Part shown: piece after piece, positions 27,384 to 37,861 of the stretch
Layout: every line of letters starts with the position of its first letter
Position numbering within the stretch: position 1 is the stretch's first letter
NCBI RefSeq assembly: GCF_025420585.1
Contig: NZ_JAOEGB010000024.1
Location: 1-64,000 of the forward strand
Reading direction: 5' to 3'
Length of the DNA: 64,000 nt
From: Planotetraspora sp. A-T 1434
Lineage (GTDB): Bacteria > Actinomycetota > Actinomycetes > Streptosporangiales > Streptosporangiaceae
Notes under the pieces: generated by a model
Told to the model about the DNA's origin: nothing
Databases searched by the model: none
The model's input: the letters and a program-made list of their open reading frames with translations, nothing else
Made by a program: the position numbers and the translations under genes

Positions 27384-27872
27384 ATGCGCGAGATCCGTTA
27401 CGTCGGCGACCCGGTCCTGCGGACGCCGGCGGAGCCGGTGACGGACTTCGACAGGGAGCTGCGGCGTCTCGTCGACGAGATGTTCTCCGTCATGTACATG
27501 GCCGACGGCGTCGGTCTGGCCGGGCCGCAGATCGGCGTCGGCAAGCGATTGTTCGTCTACGACATCAGCAACCGCAAGGGCCACGTGATCAACCCCGAGC
27601 TCACGATCGACGACCCCGAGGTGGTCGTCGAGGAGGAGGGGTGCCTGTCGGTGCCCGGCAAGGAGACCGGCAAGCCTCTCTACGCCCCGACGGCCCGGGC
27701 GGCCGGTGTGACGATCCGGGGCCTCGACCGGCTCGGGCGTCCCGTCGCGGTCAAGGCCAGGGGCATGCTCGCCCGCTGCTTCCAGCACGAGTACGACCAC
27801 CTGGGCGGCACGCTCTACGTCGACAGGCTGGCCAAGGACGAGCGCCGCAAGATCCTCCTGCAGGCTCCTTAG
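27384..27872 (+). CDS. def: Peptide deformylase
   Basis: A 162-residue metal-dependent enzyme removing the formyl group from new proteins. All three motifs are present with small departures: GVGLAGPQIG at 42-51 (usual GxGLAAPQ), EGCLSVPG at 85-92, and QHEYDHLGG at 134-142 (HExxH intact). The ATG follows GAGGAGCG. It is convergent with the aldehyde dehydrogenase gene (12-base gap). No fmt gene adjoins it, so this may be a second deformylase copy. Confidence 0.95.
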   Translation: MREIRYVGDPVLRTPAEPVTDFDRELRRLVDEMFSVMYMADGVGLAGPQIGVGKRLFVYDISNRKGHVINPELTIDDPEVVVEEEGCLSVPGKETGKPLYAPTARAAGVTIRGLDRLGRPVAVKARGMLARCFQHEYDHLGGTLYVDRLAKDERRKILLQAP

Positions 27873-27884
27873 CCGTCACAGCCG

Positions 27885-29291
27885 TCACAGCTGGATGGCC
27901 TTGACCTCCAGGAACTCCTCCAGACCCGCCTCGCCCAGCTCGCGGCCGATCCCCGAGCGCTTGTAGCCGCCGAAGGGCGCGAGCGGGTTGAACCGGCCGC
28001 CGTTGACGGCCACCTGCCCGGTGCGCAGCCTCCGTGCCACCGAGAGCGCCCTTTCCTCGGTCCCCGCCCACACCGCGCCCGCCAGGCCGTACGGCGTGCC
28101 GTTCGCGATCTCGACGGCCTCGTCCACCGTGCCGAACGGCACGATCGACAGGACCGGGCCGAAGATTTCCTCCTGCTCGATGGACATGCCGGGCGCGACG
28201 CCCGCGAAGACGGTCGGCTCGACGTAGTAGCCGCGGTCGAACGGGCGGTCGGTCCCCCCGGCCACGAGGCGGGCGCCCTCCTCCTGACCCAGGTTGATGT
28301 AGCGGATCACCCGGTCGCGCTGGGCGGCCGACACCAGCGGCCCGAGGCGGGCGCCTTCGGCGAAGGGATCGGAGGGGACGTAATCGCGGGCGAAGCCGAC
28401 GGCGAGCCGTACGGCCTCGTCGTACTGGTCCCAGTGGACGAGCATGCGGCTCCAGGCGGAGCAGGTCTGGCCCGAGTTGACGAAGGCGTTGGCGACGCCC
28501 GCCCTGACCGCGGTCTCCAGGTCGGCGTCGGGCAGGATCACGTTGGCGGACTTCCCGCCGAGCTCCAGCGCGACCCGTTTGACCGTCTCGGCGGCCAGGG
28601 CGGCCACCCGCCTCCCCGCCCTGGTGGAGCCGGTGAAGGACACCATGTCGACGCGCGGGTGGGCCGCGATCGCCTCGCCGATGACGGGCCCATGGCCGCT
28701 CACCATGTTGAACACCCCGGGCGGCAGGCCCACCTCGTGCAGGATGTCCGCGAGCGCGTACGCCGCGAGAGGGGCGACCTCGCTGGGCTTGAGCACCACC
28801 GTGCAGCCCGCCGCGAGCGCCGGGGCCACCTTGCAGACGACCTGGTGGAGCGGGTAGTTCCAGGGGGTGACCGCGCCGACCACACCGACCGGCTCGCGGA
28901 CGATCAGGGAGTTGCCCACTCGGCCGCGGTCGAAGTCGTACCGCTCGGCGAGCTCCGCGTAGGAGGCCAGCACCCCGGCGGGCATCAGCGTCTGCACCTT
29001 CAGCGCGAAGCCGAGGGGGGCGCCCATGTCCGTGGCGATCGTCTCCGCCATCCGCTCCGCGCGCTCCTTCAGCAGGCCGGCCGCGGCGGCGAGCAGCTTG
29101 GCCCGCTCGGCGGGAGCCGTACCGGACCAGGAGGGAAAGGCGGCGCGCGCGGCGGAGACCGCGGTCTCGACGTCGCCGGGCCACCCGGCGGGAACCCGGT
29201 CGACGACCTCCTCGGTGGCCGGGTTGACCACGTCGACGCCCTCCCCGGACGCGGAGGGGACCCAGGCTCCATTGAGGTATAGGGGGCGCAT
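27885..29291 (-). CDS. NAD(P)-dependent aldehyde dehydrogenase
   Basis: A 468-residue ALDH superfamily enzyme. The cofactor region reads [10 protein letters not shown] and [10 protein letters not shown], the general-base Glu is in [10 protein letters not shown] (about 242), the nucleophile Cys in [12 protein letters not shown] (about 275), and the IFGPVLSI stretch near 360. The substrate aldehyde cannot be told. Of two nearby ATGs, the one at 29291 ([10 protein letters not shown]) has better spacing to GAGG. It is divergent from pepN across about 240 bases where no further gene was recognised. Confidence 0.93.
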   Translation of the reverse strand: MRPLYLNGAWVPSASGEGVDVVNPATEEVVDRVPAGWPGDVETAVSAARAAFPSWSGTAPAERAKLLAAAAGLLKERAERMAETIATDMGAPLGFALKVQTLMPAGVLASYAELAERYDFDRGRVGNSLIVREPVGVVGAVTPWNYPLHQVVCKVAPALAAGCTVVLKPSEVAPLAAYALADILHEVGLPPGVFNMVSGHGPVIGEAIAAHPRVDMVSFTGSTRAGRRVAALAAETVKRVALELGGKSANVILPDADLETAVRAGVANAFVNSGQTCSAWSRMLVHWDQYDEAVRLAVGFARDYVPSDPFAEGARLGPLVSAAQRDRVIRYINLGQEEGARLVAGGTDRPFDRGYYVEPTVFAGVAPGMSIEQEEIFGPVLSIVPFGTVDEAVEIANGTPYGLAGAVWAGTEERALSVARRLRTGQVAVNGGRFNPLAPFGGYKRSGIGRELGEAGLEEFLEVKAIQL

Positions 29292-29529
29292 GGCCCTCAT
29301 CCTCGCGCGGGCGGCCGTCCGATGGCGAGGAAATCCCCGCGCTTTCCCCTCGGGACTGTGCCACTCTCTGATCGGTTACGTCGGCCGTCATTTGGGGGCG
29401 GGGTTCTTCCTTTTCCAGGTAGGAGACATCTTGAATGCCGTCTTGTCGGCGCGACATGGCAGGATTCAGGAAATCCCCTTCGCGACGGGGCGTTAGGGAT
29501 CGGGGCCGATGTGTGTATGAGGAGCAGGT

Positions 29530-32097
29530 GTGGCAGGGAATCTGACGCGTGACGAAGCCCGGGAGCGGGCCCGGCTTCTGGACGTCCAGTCCTACGAGGT
29601 CGAGCTCGACCTCACCGAGGGCGACGAGCGGTTCGAGAGCATCACGACGGTCCACTTCACGTCCAGCCAGCCGGGGGCGGACACCTTCATCGACCTGCAC
29701 GGCGCCCACGTGCGCAAGGTCGTCCTGAACGGCGTGGACCTCGACGTCCACGCCTACGACGCCGACAAGGGCCGCTTCCCTCTCTCCGGCCTCGCCGAGC
29801 ACAACGAGCTCCGCATCGACGCCGACGCGTCCTACATGCGCACGGGCGAGGGCCTGCACCGCTTCGTCGACCCGGTGGACCGGCAGGTCTATCTGCACAG
29901 CCAGTTCGAGACGGCCGACGCGCACCGGATGTACGCGTGCTTCGACCAGCCCGACCTCAAGGCGACGTTCGAGCTGACCGTCCTCGCGCCCGCGTCGTGG
30001 GAGGTGGTCTCCAACGCCGCCCCCGACTCGGTGGAGGAGCTGGAGGAGCACCACGGCCGGCACGGCACCCTCCAGGCCGCCCGGCGCTGGCACTTCCCGC
30101 CCACGCCGGTCATGTCGACGTACATCACCGCCCTGATCGCCGGGCCGTACGCCGTGGTCCGGGACGAGCACGACGGCATCCCGCTCGGCATCTACGTGCG
30201 GCGGTCCCTGGCCGAGCACCTCGACGCTGACAACATCTTCGAGGTCACCAAGCAGGGCTTCGACTTCTTCCACCGGGTCTTCGGCCTGCGCTACCCGTTC
30301 GGGAAGTACGACCAGCTCTTCGTGCCCGAGTTCAACGCGGGCGCGATGGAGAACGCGGGCGCCGTGACCTTCCTGGAGGACTACGTCTTCCGCTCCCGCG
30401 TCACCGACGCCATGGTCGAGCGGCGCGCCGAGACGATCCTGCACGAGATGGCCCACATGTGGTTCGGCGACCTCGTCACCATGCGCTGGTGGGACGACCT
30501 GTGGCTGAACGAGTCGTTCGCCACGTACATGTCCGTGCTGTGCCAGGCCGAGGCGACCCGCTGGGGCCAGGGCGCGTGGACGACGTTCGCCAACGTCGAG
30601 AAGGCCTGGGCCTACCGGCAGGACCAGCTCCCCTCGACTCACCCGATCGCCGCGGACATCCCGGACATGCAGGCCGTGGAGGTCAACTTCGACGGCATCA
30701 CGTACGCCAAGGGCGCCTCGGTCCTCAAGCAGCTCGTCGCCTATGTCGGCCTGGAGAACTTCCTCGCCGGCGTCCGCGACTACTTCAACGAGCACGCCTG
30801 GGGCAACACGACCCTGCAGGACCTGCTGTCGGCCCTGGAGCGCACCTCCGGCCGCGACCTGTCGTCCTGGTCGAAGGAGTGGCTGGAGACCTCCTGGGTC
30901 AACACCCTGCGCCCGTCGTTCACCACCGACGCGGAGGGCCGCTTCCTCACGTTCGACGTGCTTCAGGAGGCCCCGCAGGAGCACCCGACCCTCCGCTCCC
31001 ACCGTGTCGCGATCGGCCTCTACTCGCTCGTGGACGGCGTCCTGACCAGGACCAGGCGGGTCGAGCTCGACATCGTCGGCGCCCGCACGCCCGTCGCCGA
31101 GCTGATCGGCGAGACCCAGCCCGACCTGGTGCTGGTCAACGACGACGACCTCACCTACGCCAAGGTCCGGCTCGACGCCCGGTCGCTGGAGACGCTGGTG
31201 GGCGGCGGCATCGCCGCGTTCCGGGAGTCCCTCCCCCGCGCACTGTGCTGGTCTGCCGCCTGGGACATGACCCGCGACGCCGAGATGGCCACCCGCGACT
31301 ACGTCAGGCTCGTGACCTCCGGCATCGGCTCGGTGCGGGACATCACGGTCGTGCAGACCGTGCTGCGGCAGGCCCGCCTCGCGATCCAGCAGTACGCCGG
31401 CCCGGCCTGGCGGGCCACCGGGCTGGCCGAGCTCGCCGCCGCGCTGCGCGGCCTGATCGAGACGGCTGAGCCGGGCTCCGACCACCAGCTGGCCTACGTC
31501 AACGCCTTCACCGCCGTGGCCACCGCGCCGGAGGACCTCGCGTTCGTGCGGGGCATCCTCGACGGCAGCGGCGTTCCCGAGGGCCTGGCCGTCGACACCG
31601 ACCTGCGCTGGACCCTCACCCACGCCCTGGTCTCGGGCGGCGTCCTCGGCGCCGGGGACATCGACGCCGAGCTGACACGGGACGCCACGGCCACGGGCGA
31701 GCGCTCGGCCGCGCTGAGCCGGGCCGCCATCCCGACCCCGGAGGCCAAGGCCGAGACCTGGGCCGCCATCGTGGGCGGCCAGCTCAGCGGGGCCCTGCTC
31801 CGCTCGACGATCCTCGGCTTCATGGACCCCCACCACGTCGAGCTGCTCGAGCCGTACGGCGACAGGTACTTCGACGAGGCCGGCCGGATCTGGAGCGAGT
31901 GGACGTCGGACATGGCGCAGAACTTCGTCATCGGCTGCTTCCCGGCCCTGCTGATCCGCCCGGAGACCGTGGCGAAGACGCAGGACCACATCAGCGCCTC
32001 GCAGCCGCCGCACGCGCTGCGCCGGCTGCTGCTGGAGGGCGCCGACGGCATCAGCCGGGCGCTTCGCGCGCAGGCCAAGGACGCCTCCGCCGGCTGA
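29530..32097 (+). CDS. pepN: Aminopeptidase N (M1 zinc metallopeptidase)
   Basis: An 855-residue M1 peptidase removing N-terminal residues from peptides. The exopeptidase motif is GAMENAGAV (about residue 273) and the zinc site is HEMAHMWFGDLVTMRWWDDL (about 304), with the second Glu in WLNESFATY. Actinobacterial PepN (ERAP-like C terminus) is normally 850-860 residues. GTG at 29530 follows GAGGAGCAG. A strong terminator follows. Confidence 0.96.
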   Translation: MAGNLTRDEARERARLLDVQSYEVELDLTEGDERFESITTVHFTSSQPGADTFIDLHGAHVRKVVLNGVDLDVHAYDADKGRFPLSGLAEHNELRIDADASYMRTGEGLHRFVDPVDRQVYLHSQFETADAHRMYACFDQPDLKATFELTVLAPASWEVVSNAAPDSVEELEEHHGRHGTLQAARRWHFPPTPVMSTYITALIAGPYAVVRDEHDGIPLGIYVRRSLAEHLDADNIFEVTKQGFDFFHRVFGLRYPFGKYDQLFVPEFNAGAMENAGAVTFLEDYVFRSRVTDAMVERRAETILHEMAHMWFGDLVTMRWWDDLWLNESFATYMSVLCQAEATRWGQGAWTTFANVEKAWAYRQDQLPSTHPIAADIPDMQAVEVNFDGITYAKGASVLKQLVAYVGLENFLAGVRDYFNEHAWGNTTLQDLLSALERTSGRDLSSWSKEWLETSWVNTLRPSFTTDAEGRFLTFDVLQEAPQEHPTLRSHRVAIGLYSLVDGVLTRTRRVELDIVGARTPVAELIGETQPDLVLVNDDDLTYAKVRLDARSLETLVGGGIAAFRESLPRALCWSAAWDMTRDAEMATRDYVRLVTSGIGSVRDITVVQTVLRQARLAIQQYAGPAWRATGLAELAAALRGLIETAEPGSDHQLAYVNAFTAVATAPEDLAFVRGILDGSGVPEGLAVDTDLRWTLTHALVSGGVLGAGDIDAELTRDATATGERSAALSRAAIPTPEAKAETWAAIVGGQLSGALLRSTILGFMDPHHVELLEPYGDRYFDEAGRIWSEWTSDMAQNFVIGCFPALLIRPETVAKTQDHISASQPPHALRRLLLEGADGISRALRAQAKDASAG

Positions 32098-32114
32098 GCC
32101 GGTCATGTGATCGA

Positions 32115-32145
32115 CGAGGGCCCCGGTTCCGTGCCGGGGCCCTCG
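32115..32145 (+). terminator. Terminator after pepN
   Basis: A perfect 12-bp GC-rich stem, CGAGGGCCCCGG / CCGGGGCCCTCG, with loop TTCCGTG begins 17 bases past the pepN stop. There is no T run, as is common for actinomycete terminators. Confidence 0.75.
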
Positions 32146-32289
32146 GCATGTCGAGGCGCTGACAGGGTGAAAGCGGCGCGCAAGCCCGGTGCAAGCGCCA
32201 GGGGGTGCCATTGCCGCACCGAGCCGTTCACAGCGTCGCCGTTTACAGCGTCGGCGGCGCCGGTCTACGGTCCACGCAGGAGGCCCCCC

Positions 32290-32841
32290 GTGATCCCATC
32301 GATACTCGCCGTCGTCATCCCCGTCGTCCTCGCCATCGTGGTCGTCTCGCTCTACAACCGGCTCGTCCGCGGCCGCAACACCGTGGACAACGCCTGGGCG
32401 CAGATCGACGTGCAGCTCAAGCGCCGCTACGACCTGATCCCCAACCTGGTCGAGACCGTGAAGGGATACGCCTCGCACGAGCGGCAGACCCTGGAGGCCG
32501 TGGTCGCGGCCCGCTCCCAGGCCATCAACGCGCAGGGACCGGCCGACCGGGCGGCGGCCGAGAACATGCTGTCGGGGGCGCTCAAGAGCCTGTTCGCGGT
32601 GGCCGAGTCCTACCCGGATCTCAAGGCAAGCCAGAACTTCGCGGAGCTCCAGGAGGAGCTGGCCGCCACGGAGAACCGGATCGCCTACTCGCGGCAGTAC
32701 TACAACGACGCCGTCCTGACCTACAACAACGCGATCCAGACGGTCCCGGCGAACATCGTCGCGGGCATGACGGGCTTCTCGCCGCGTGAGTACTTCCAGG
32801 CGCCGGGCGAGGAACGTGGCCCGGTCCAGGTCCGGTTCTAG
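32290..32841 (+). CDS. lemA: LemA family membrane protein
   Basis: A 183-residue protein with one N-terminal membrane helix (IPSILAVVIPVVLAIVVVSLYN) and a long helical LemA domain. The signature reads NTVDNAWAQIDVQLKRRYDLIPNLVETVKGYA, and LAATENRIAYSRQYYNDAV closes the core. GTG at 32290 follows AGGAGG. The next gene, a DUF2207-type protein, starts 18 bases later. This pairing is frequent in bacteria, but its function is unknown. Confidence 0.93.
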   Translation: MIPSILAVVIPVVLAIVVVSLYNRLVRGRNTVDNAWAQIDVQLKRRYDLIPNLVETVKGYASHERQTLEAVVAARSQAINAQGPADRAAAENMLSGALKSLFAVAESYPDLKASQNFAELQEELAATENRIAYSRQYYNDAVLTYNNAIQTVPANIVAGMTGFSPREYFQAPGEERGPVQVRF

Positions 32842-32859
32842 CGGGACGGGGCTCTCACC

Positions 32860-34278
32860 ATGATCGCCTGGTTCGCCGCGGCGGGGGCCGTCGGCCTCTG
32901 GCTCCTGCTCCTGCTCGCGCTGGCCGTCGCGACCGGGAACCCCCCGGTGCCTAAAAACGAGGTATGGCCCGGCCCGGCGACGGGCGCGCTGGCCGAGCAG
33001 TCACCCGCCGTCGTCGACCTGATCACGGGCGACTGGCGGCTGTGCGACGAGGCCCCATCGGCCACCTTGCTCGACCTGGCGGCCAAGGGCGCCGTCGGGA
33101 TCGAGGAGATCGGCCCGGAGCTCTCGCTCGTACGGCTCCGCCGTGACCCGGGCGACCTCACCGCCTACGAGAAGCTCGTCTACGACCACGTCCGCTCGCT
33201 CGCCGTCGACGGCGTGGTGGCCACGGGCGCCCTCGCGGAGGGCTCGCGCAACCTGAGCCGCTGGTGGAAGAGCTTCCGCAAGAAGGTGATCAGCGAGGCG
33301 AGGGCCCAGGGCCTGTCCCGGCCGCGGTGGAGCAGGGCGCACACCGTGCTCCTCACGGCGGCGGCGGCCGTACCGGCCGTGGCGGTCGGCATCGCCGTGA
33401 CGATCACGGACAGGAAGCACGACGGGGGCATCGGGGCGGCCATCGCGACCTTCGCCCTGCTCATCGCCCTGATGGGCAAGCTCAACGGTGAGCGGGGCAC
33501 CGAGCTGGGCGCCCGGACGGCCGCCCACTGGCTCGGGGTCCGCGAGCACCTGGCGGCCACCGGGCGGTTCTCCGAGGCGCCCGCGGCGTCCGTCACGATC
33601 TGGGGCCGCCACCTCGCCTACGCCGCGGCCCTCGGCCTCGCTCCGCGCGCGGTGACGAGCCTTCCGGTCAGCACGCCCGCCGACGACCGGCGCGCCTGGT
33701 CCGACTACGGCGGCATGTGGCATGTCGTGAACGTGCGCTATCCCTCCCGGCTGCTCTGGGGCCGCGCGCCGCTGCCGACGATCGGGCGCGGCCTGGCCGC
33801 CGGCTTCTTCGCCGGCTTCTGGACGTGGATCGGCCTGCTCGTCGCGTCGGCGTTCGACGTCTGGCCGGATGCCCTCGTCCAGCCGGGGGCCTACGCCGTG
33901 GGCCTCGCCGTGGCCGGCCTCCCCCTCGGGTACGCGATCGCCGACCTCGGCGGCAGGGCCGCCGTCCGGGGCCAGATCGTCCGGCTCCGCCAGGTCCAGG
34001 TCGGCTCCAAGGGAAACAACCGGCCGAAGTACGTCTACTGGTGCGCCATCGACGAGGGCCGGTCGCGGGAGGCCAAGGCGTTCGGCATCAGCGAGGAGCT
34101 GTGGGGCCGGCTCTCCGAGGGCGACCGCGTCACCGCGCAGGCGGGCCGCAGGCTCGGCTGGATCAGCGAGATCGAGATCGCCGAACGCTCCCGGCTACGC
34201 GGCACGGACACCTACGACGACACCGGCGAGCACCGCCTGAACGCCCCCCAGAACCTCGGGGACCCCCCATCCGCGTGA
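32860..34278 (+). CDS. DUF2207-like predicted membrane protein
   Basis: A 472-residue protein with an N-terminal membrane helix, a cytoplasmic winged-helix-like stretch (TLLDLAAKGAVGIEEIG, then AYEKLVYDHVRSLA) and further helices near VLLTAAAAVPAVAVGIAVTI, GAAIATFALLIALMG, GFFAGFWTWIGLLVASAF and AYAVGLAVAGLPLGYAIA. The arrangement resembles DUF2207/YciQ proteins usually encoded with LemA. The N-terminal extracytoplasmic DUF2207 beta domain of long family members seems absent. Its stop codon lies inside a CGTGATCATGC element also seen near 45.1 kb. Confidence 0.78.
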   Translation: MIAWFAAAGAVGLWLLLLLALAVATGNPPVPKNEVWPGPATGALAEQSPAVVDLITGDWRLCDEAPSATLLDLAAKGAVGIEEIGPELSLVRLRRDPGDLTAYEKLVYDHVRSLAVDGVVATGALAEGSRNLSRWWKSFRKKVISEARAQGLSRPRWSRAHTVLLTAAAAVPAVAVGIAVTITDRKHDGGIGAAIATFALLIALMGKLNGERGTELGARTAAHWLGVREHLAATGRFSEAPAASVTIWGRHLAYAAALGLAPRAVTSLPVSTPADDRRAWSDYGGMWHVVNVRYPSRLLWGRAPLPTIGRGLAAGFFAGFWTWIGLLVASAFDVWPDALVQPGAYAVGLAVAGLPLGYAIADLGGRAAVRGQIVRLRQVQVGSKGNNRPKYVYWCAIDEGRSREAKAFGISEELWGRLSEGDRVTAQAGRRLGWISEIEIAERSRLRGTDTYDDTGEHRLNAPQNLGDPPSA

Positions 34279-34429
34279 TCATGCGGGGTTTCCCGAAGGC
34301 CCGGTGACCTGCGGCCGCCCGTCCGATGGGCGCAGCCGCGTCGTGCATGACCACGCCGGGGGAGGGAGGCTGATTGGCCGGTGCCGTAGCGATGCGAAGA
34401 TCGTCGCCCGGCCGTGAGAAGGTCGTCGG

Positions 34430-35410
34430 GTGGACTCAGCCAGAGACCTGTTGGTGGCCCTCGCCCGGCGGTACTCGTTCGGCGACGTGGGCGCCCTCGC
34501 CCCCGCCGTGCTGAAGGACGGCGGCCGGGCGGCGCACGTCACGTCGATCTGCGAATTCGGCCAGCGGCTGCTCACGCTCGACGCCGAGGACTTCGCGGCC
34601 GAGGTGGACCGGGAGGCCGTGCCGTCCGGCCTGCGCAGACGCGCCCGCGACTGCCACATGCCGCAGACGGCCAGGGAGCAGCCCCGTGGCGCGCTGGACT
34701 CGATGCGCCCCGCGTACGCGCTGTTCCTCGAAGTAATCCAGGTCCGCTGGCGGAGGCGGGAGCTCAGCTCGATGATCGCGGCGGTGCACATCGCCAGCGA
34801 GTATCTCCCGCTGCTCGCGTTCGAGCCGGTGCTGGGCCACGCGGGCGACCCGGCCCGGTGGTCCGAGCTTCCGGACGGGGGGCTCCGCACACCGGGAAGC
34901 CGGTTCGGCGTGATCGGCGACCGCGAGTGCGACCACACCAGGGCGGAGCAGTCGGCGGCCGAGCGGACCCTGCGGGTCGCGCTGGAGCCGAGCGCGGGCT
35001 GGCGCGCGTACCTCGACCGGCAGCACAGCCAGGTCGCCGGCGCCCTCGCGACCTGCGCCGCCCGGTGCCGGCACCGGTGCACGGCCATGGACTGGGTGCC
35101 GGACCTGGAGGACCTGGCCGTCCGCTGCCGGGTGGCGCTGGCCTTCGCCGACACCCCGCTCGTACGGCTCCGCCACGCCGCCCCGGTCGGCCACGGCTTC
35201 GGCGTCCCCTCCCCAGAGGAGGTGCTGGACGCCTGGGACCGCAGCCGGGCCGCCCTGGACAAGAACGGCGTGGGGCACCAGGTCACGATGGACGACGGCT
35301 TCCCGCTGCCGGGCCTGCCGAGCCTCTTCTCGGCGGTCGCCTCCGCCCACGTCGAGCCGGCGACACTGCTGGCCGATGTCTCGGCCCATCTGGTGGAGCT
35401 GCTGGGGTGA
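34430..35410 (+). CDS. Hypothetical protein
   Basis: A 326-residue protein with actinomycete codon use and a GTG start. I do not recognise a family. It has no signal peptide and no membrane segment. It is mostly helical in character, with several histidines and a small cysteine group (ATCAARCRHRCTAMDW near residue 205) that could bind a metal but shows no known motif. It ends seven bases before the convergent amidase gene. A gene of the lineage with unknown role is the safest statement. Confidence 0.7.
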   Translation: MDSARDLLVALARRYSFGDVGALAPAVLKDGGRAAHVTSICEFGQRLLTLDAEDFAAEVDREAVPSGLRRRARDCHMPQTAREQPRGALDSMRPAYALFLEVIQVRWRRRELSSMIAAVHIASEYLPLLAFEPVLGHAGDPARWSELPDGGLRTPGSRFGVIGDRECDHTRAEQSAAERTLRVALEPSAGWRAYLDRQHSQVAGALATCAARCRHRCTAMDWVPDLEDLAVRCRVALAFADTPLVRLRHAAPVGHGFGVPSPEEVLDAWDRSRAALDKNGVGHQVTMDDGFPLPGLPSLFSAVASAHVEPATLLADVSAHLVELLG

Positions 35411-35417
35411 CGCCCTG

Positions 35418-36857
35418 CTACCAGATCGGCGGACGGCGGTCGCCCCAGAAGCCGCCGACGGACTCCTCCACCTGCGCCGACAGCGAGATGAGCGTGCCCT
35501 CGTCTCCGAACCGGCCCGCCAGCATGACGCCGATCGGCAGGCCGCCGGGCGTCCAGTAGAGCGGCAGGTTGACCGCCGGCTGGCCGCTGACGTTGTACAT
35601 CGCGGCGAACGGCGCGAAGTGCTTCATCCGCTCGAACGTCTCCTCCGGGGAGTCGACGTCCTCGAACCAGCCGACCGGCACCGGCGGCTGGGTGACGGTC
35701 GGCGTGAGCACCGCGTCGTACTCGTCCGTGACCAGCAGCGCGAACCGGGTGGCGAGTTGGAGCGCGGACTGCGCCTGGAGGAAGTCGGGTGCGGGAACGG
35801 CGAAGCCGCGCTCGCGCAGCCACGCCGTGAGCGGCCGCAGCTTGGGCTCCATCTCCTCGTCCACCGGGTGCATGCACGCGAAGCTGAACCACAGCTTCAC
35901 GAACTGGGGCACCATGTCCTCGCCGAACGGCGGGGCGATGTCCACGACCTCGTGGCCCAGCGACTCCAGCACGGCCGACGCGCTCTCGTAGGCGGCCAGC
36001 ACGTCGGGGTGGATCTCCGTGCCCGACACGACCGGGGTGGCGTAGCGGGCGATCCGCAGCCGGCCCGGCTCCCTGCCGACATAGGCGGAGAACGACCCCA
36101 GCGCGGGCGGCGGAGCCCAGTAGAGGTCACCGGGGTTGTTGTGCGCCATCACGTCCAGCAGCGCCGCGGCATCGGCGACATTTCGAGAAATTGGGCCATT
36201 CGTCGATAGTCCTGCGAGGTCGGGCACTATGGGCGCGGACGAGATCCGGCCCCTCGTCGGCTTGATGCCGTACAGCCCGCAGACGGAGGCCGGGATGCGG
36301 ATCGAGCCCGCGCCGTCGCTGCCCTGGGCGGCGGGCGCGAGCCCGGCCGCCACCGCCGCCGCGGCTCCCCCGCTCGACCCGCCCGCGGACCGCGCCAAAT
36401 CCCACGGCGTGCGGGCGGGCTCCCCGACGTAGGTCTCGGTGTAACACGGCAGGCCGAACTCGGGCGTGCTGGTCTTGCCCAGCATGATCGTGCCCGCGTC
36501 CCTCAGACGCTCGACCACGCTGTCGTCCACCGGCGCGACGAAGCCCTCGTACGTCGCCGACCCGAAGTAGATGGGCACGTCCTTGACCAGGTTGAGGTCC
36601 TTGATGGGGATCGGGACGCCCAGCAGCGGCGGCAGGTCGCCGGGGTTGCCGGCGGAGTCGCCGGCGGCCAGCCGCGCCTCCTGCTCGCGCGCCTGGTCGA
36701 GGGCCCGCTCCGCGGTCAGGGTGACGAAGGCGCCGACGAGGCCGTCCAGCCTCTCGGCACGATGGAGGTAGTGCTCGGTGACTTCGACCGGGGAGAGTTC
36801 ACGTGAACGGACGGCCGCCGCCTGCTCAAGGGCGGTAAGATCATGAATGTGCGCCAC
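35418..36857 (-). CDS. Amidase (amidase signature family)
   Basis: A 479-residue GatA-like hydrolase. The Ser-cisSer-Lys triad is readable as Lys in GVPIPIKDLN (about 85), Ser in SAGGSSGGAAAAVA (about 160) and Ser in GSDGAGSIRIPAS (about 180). The family hydrolyses amides of many kinds. No gatB or gatC adjoins it, so it is not the tRNA amidotransferase subunit. The physiological substrate is unknown. It is divergent from the NERD protein gene. Confidence 0.93.
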   Translation of the reverse strand: MAHIHDLTALEQAAAVRSRELSPVEVTEHYLHRAERLDGLVGAFVTLTAERALDQAREQEARLAAGDSAGNPGDLPPLLGVPIPIKDLNLVKDVPIYFGSATYEGFVAPVDDSVVERLRDAGTIMLGKTSTPEFGLPCYTETYVGEPARTPWDLARSAGGSSGGAAAAVAAGLAPAAQGSDGAGSIRIPASVCGLYGIKPTRGRISSAPIVPDLAGLSTNGPISRNVADAAALLDVMAHNNPGDLYWAPPPALGSFSAYVGREPGRLRIARYATPVVSGTEIHPDVLAAYESASAVLESLGHEVVDIAPPFGEDMVPQFVKLWFSFACMHPVDEEMEPKLRPLTAWLRERGFAVPAPDFLQAQSALQLATRFALLVTDEYDAVLTPTVTQPPVPVGWFEDVDSPEETFERMKHFAPFAAMYNVSGQPAVNLPLYWTPGGLPIGVMLAGRFGDEGTLISLSAQVEESVGGFWGDRRPPIW

Positions 36858-36991
36858 GCTACTGAACGGTAGGCCCCTGGAGCCAAGATATCTAGAGAGG
36901 GTACCCCGCCAGGCGGCCGCCGAATCGGCTCAAGCAGGCCACAAAAGTATGAACTATCCAACACTAGGCACCCGCCGATAGCCCAACTACC

Positions 36992-37819
36992 GTGAGTGAT
37001 GTGGATACCGGTCTAGCGCCAGAAGACGGTCACGATACGTCACCTATCTGGGTGAGTGACCACACGTCGGAGCGGCCCCCGACGCCCCCTGACGCACCAG
37101 CGTCTACTTACGCGCCCGTCGAGCGCGCCTCCGTCCAGAGCCTCCTTCAGGACCCCAAGTATCGCCACCTGCGGCTTCGTGCGCTGATCGCGGTGATCGC
37201 GGGCGTGGTGGCGGGCATCCTGCTGGCGAGCTGGCGGCTGGGCCTGACGTTCGCGATCATCGCGGTCATCGCCGACACCGTCTACCGCGCGAGGACCGTG
37301 TCCTCGATCCCGGCCTGGCGGCGCGCGTCCGCGGCGGAGCGCCGCACGGAGGCCCAGCTCAAGAAGCTGGAACGGGGCGGTTACAAGACGCTGCACGCCC
37401 GCGCGATCCCGGGCAGCGACGCCCAGATCGACCACCTCGTCGTCGGCCCCACCGGCGTGTACGCGGTGGACTCCGAGAAGTGGGACAAACGGCTCCCTGT
37501 GCGGGTGCAGTCGCACCGCAAGCTCTTCCACGGGCCGTTCAACCAGAAACCCCGGCTCGACGAGGCCCGCTGGGAGGCCGCGCAGGCCACTGATCTGATC
37601 AGCAAGGCGCTCGGCCGCGAGATCACGGTCGTCCCGTCGCTGGCGATCTACGGACCACCCATCCCGTGGCGGATCCTCAACATCCGCGAGGTGGACGTCT
37701 TCTCCGGCAGCCTGGTCCGCAGGTGGATCACGAAGCGGGAGAGGTCGCTCACGACCGCGGAGATCGAGGCGATCTACCGGGCCGCTGAGCGGGTCCTTCC
37801 CCCGCGCTATTCCGAGTGA
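36992..37819 (+). CDS. NERD domain membrane protein
   Basis: A 275-residue protein with a Pro-rich N terminus, one hydrophobic hairpin (LRALIAVIAGVVAGILLASW, then LGLTFAIIAVIADTVYRA) and a C-terminal NERD (nuclease-related) domain. The domain's conserved Asp/Glu/Lys pattern shows as SDAQIDHLVVGPTGVYAVDSEKW. NERD proteins resemble Holliday-junction-like nucleases, but biochemical roles are poorly known. GTG at 36992 is used. It stands just before ilvD without obvious functional link. Confidence 0.87.
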   Translation: MSDVDTGLAPEDGHDTSPIWVSDHTSERPPTPPDAPASTYAPVERASVQSLLQDPKYRHLRLRALIAVIAGVVAGILLASWRLGLTFAIIAVIADTVYRARTVSSIPAWRRASAAERRTEAQLKKLERGGYKTLHARAIPGSDAQIDHLVVGPTGVYAVDSEKWDKRLPVRVQSHRKLFHGPFNQKPRLDEARWEAAQATDLISKALGREITVVPSLAIYGPPIPWRILNIREVDVFSGSLVRRWITKRERSLTTAEIEAIYRAAERVLPPRYSE

Positions 37820-37861
37820 TGGACCTCCGGTCTCAGCAGCCGGGCGGGAGCCGTACCATTT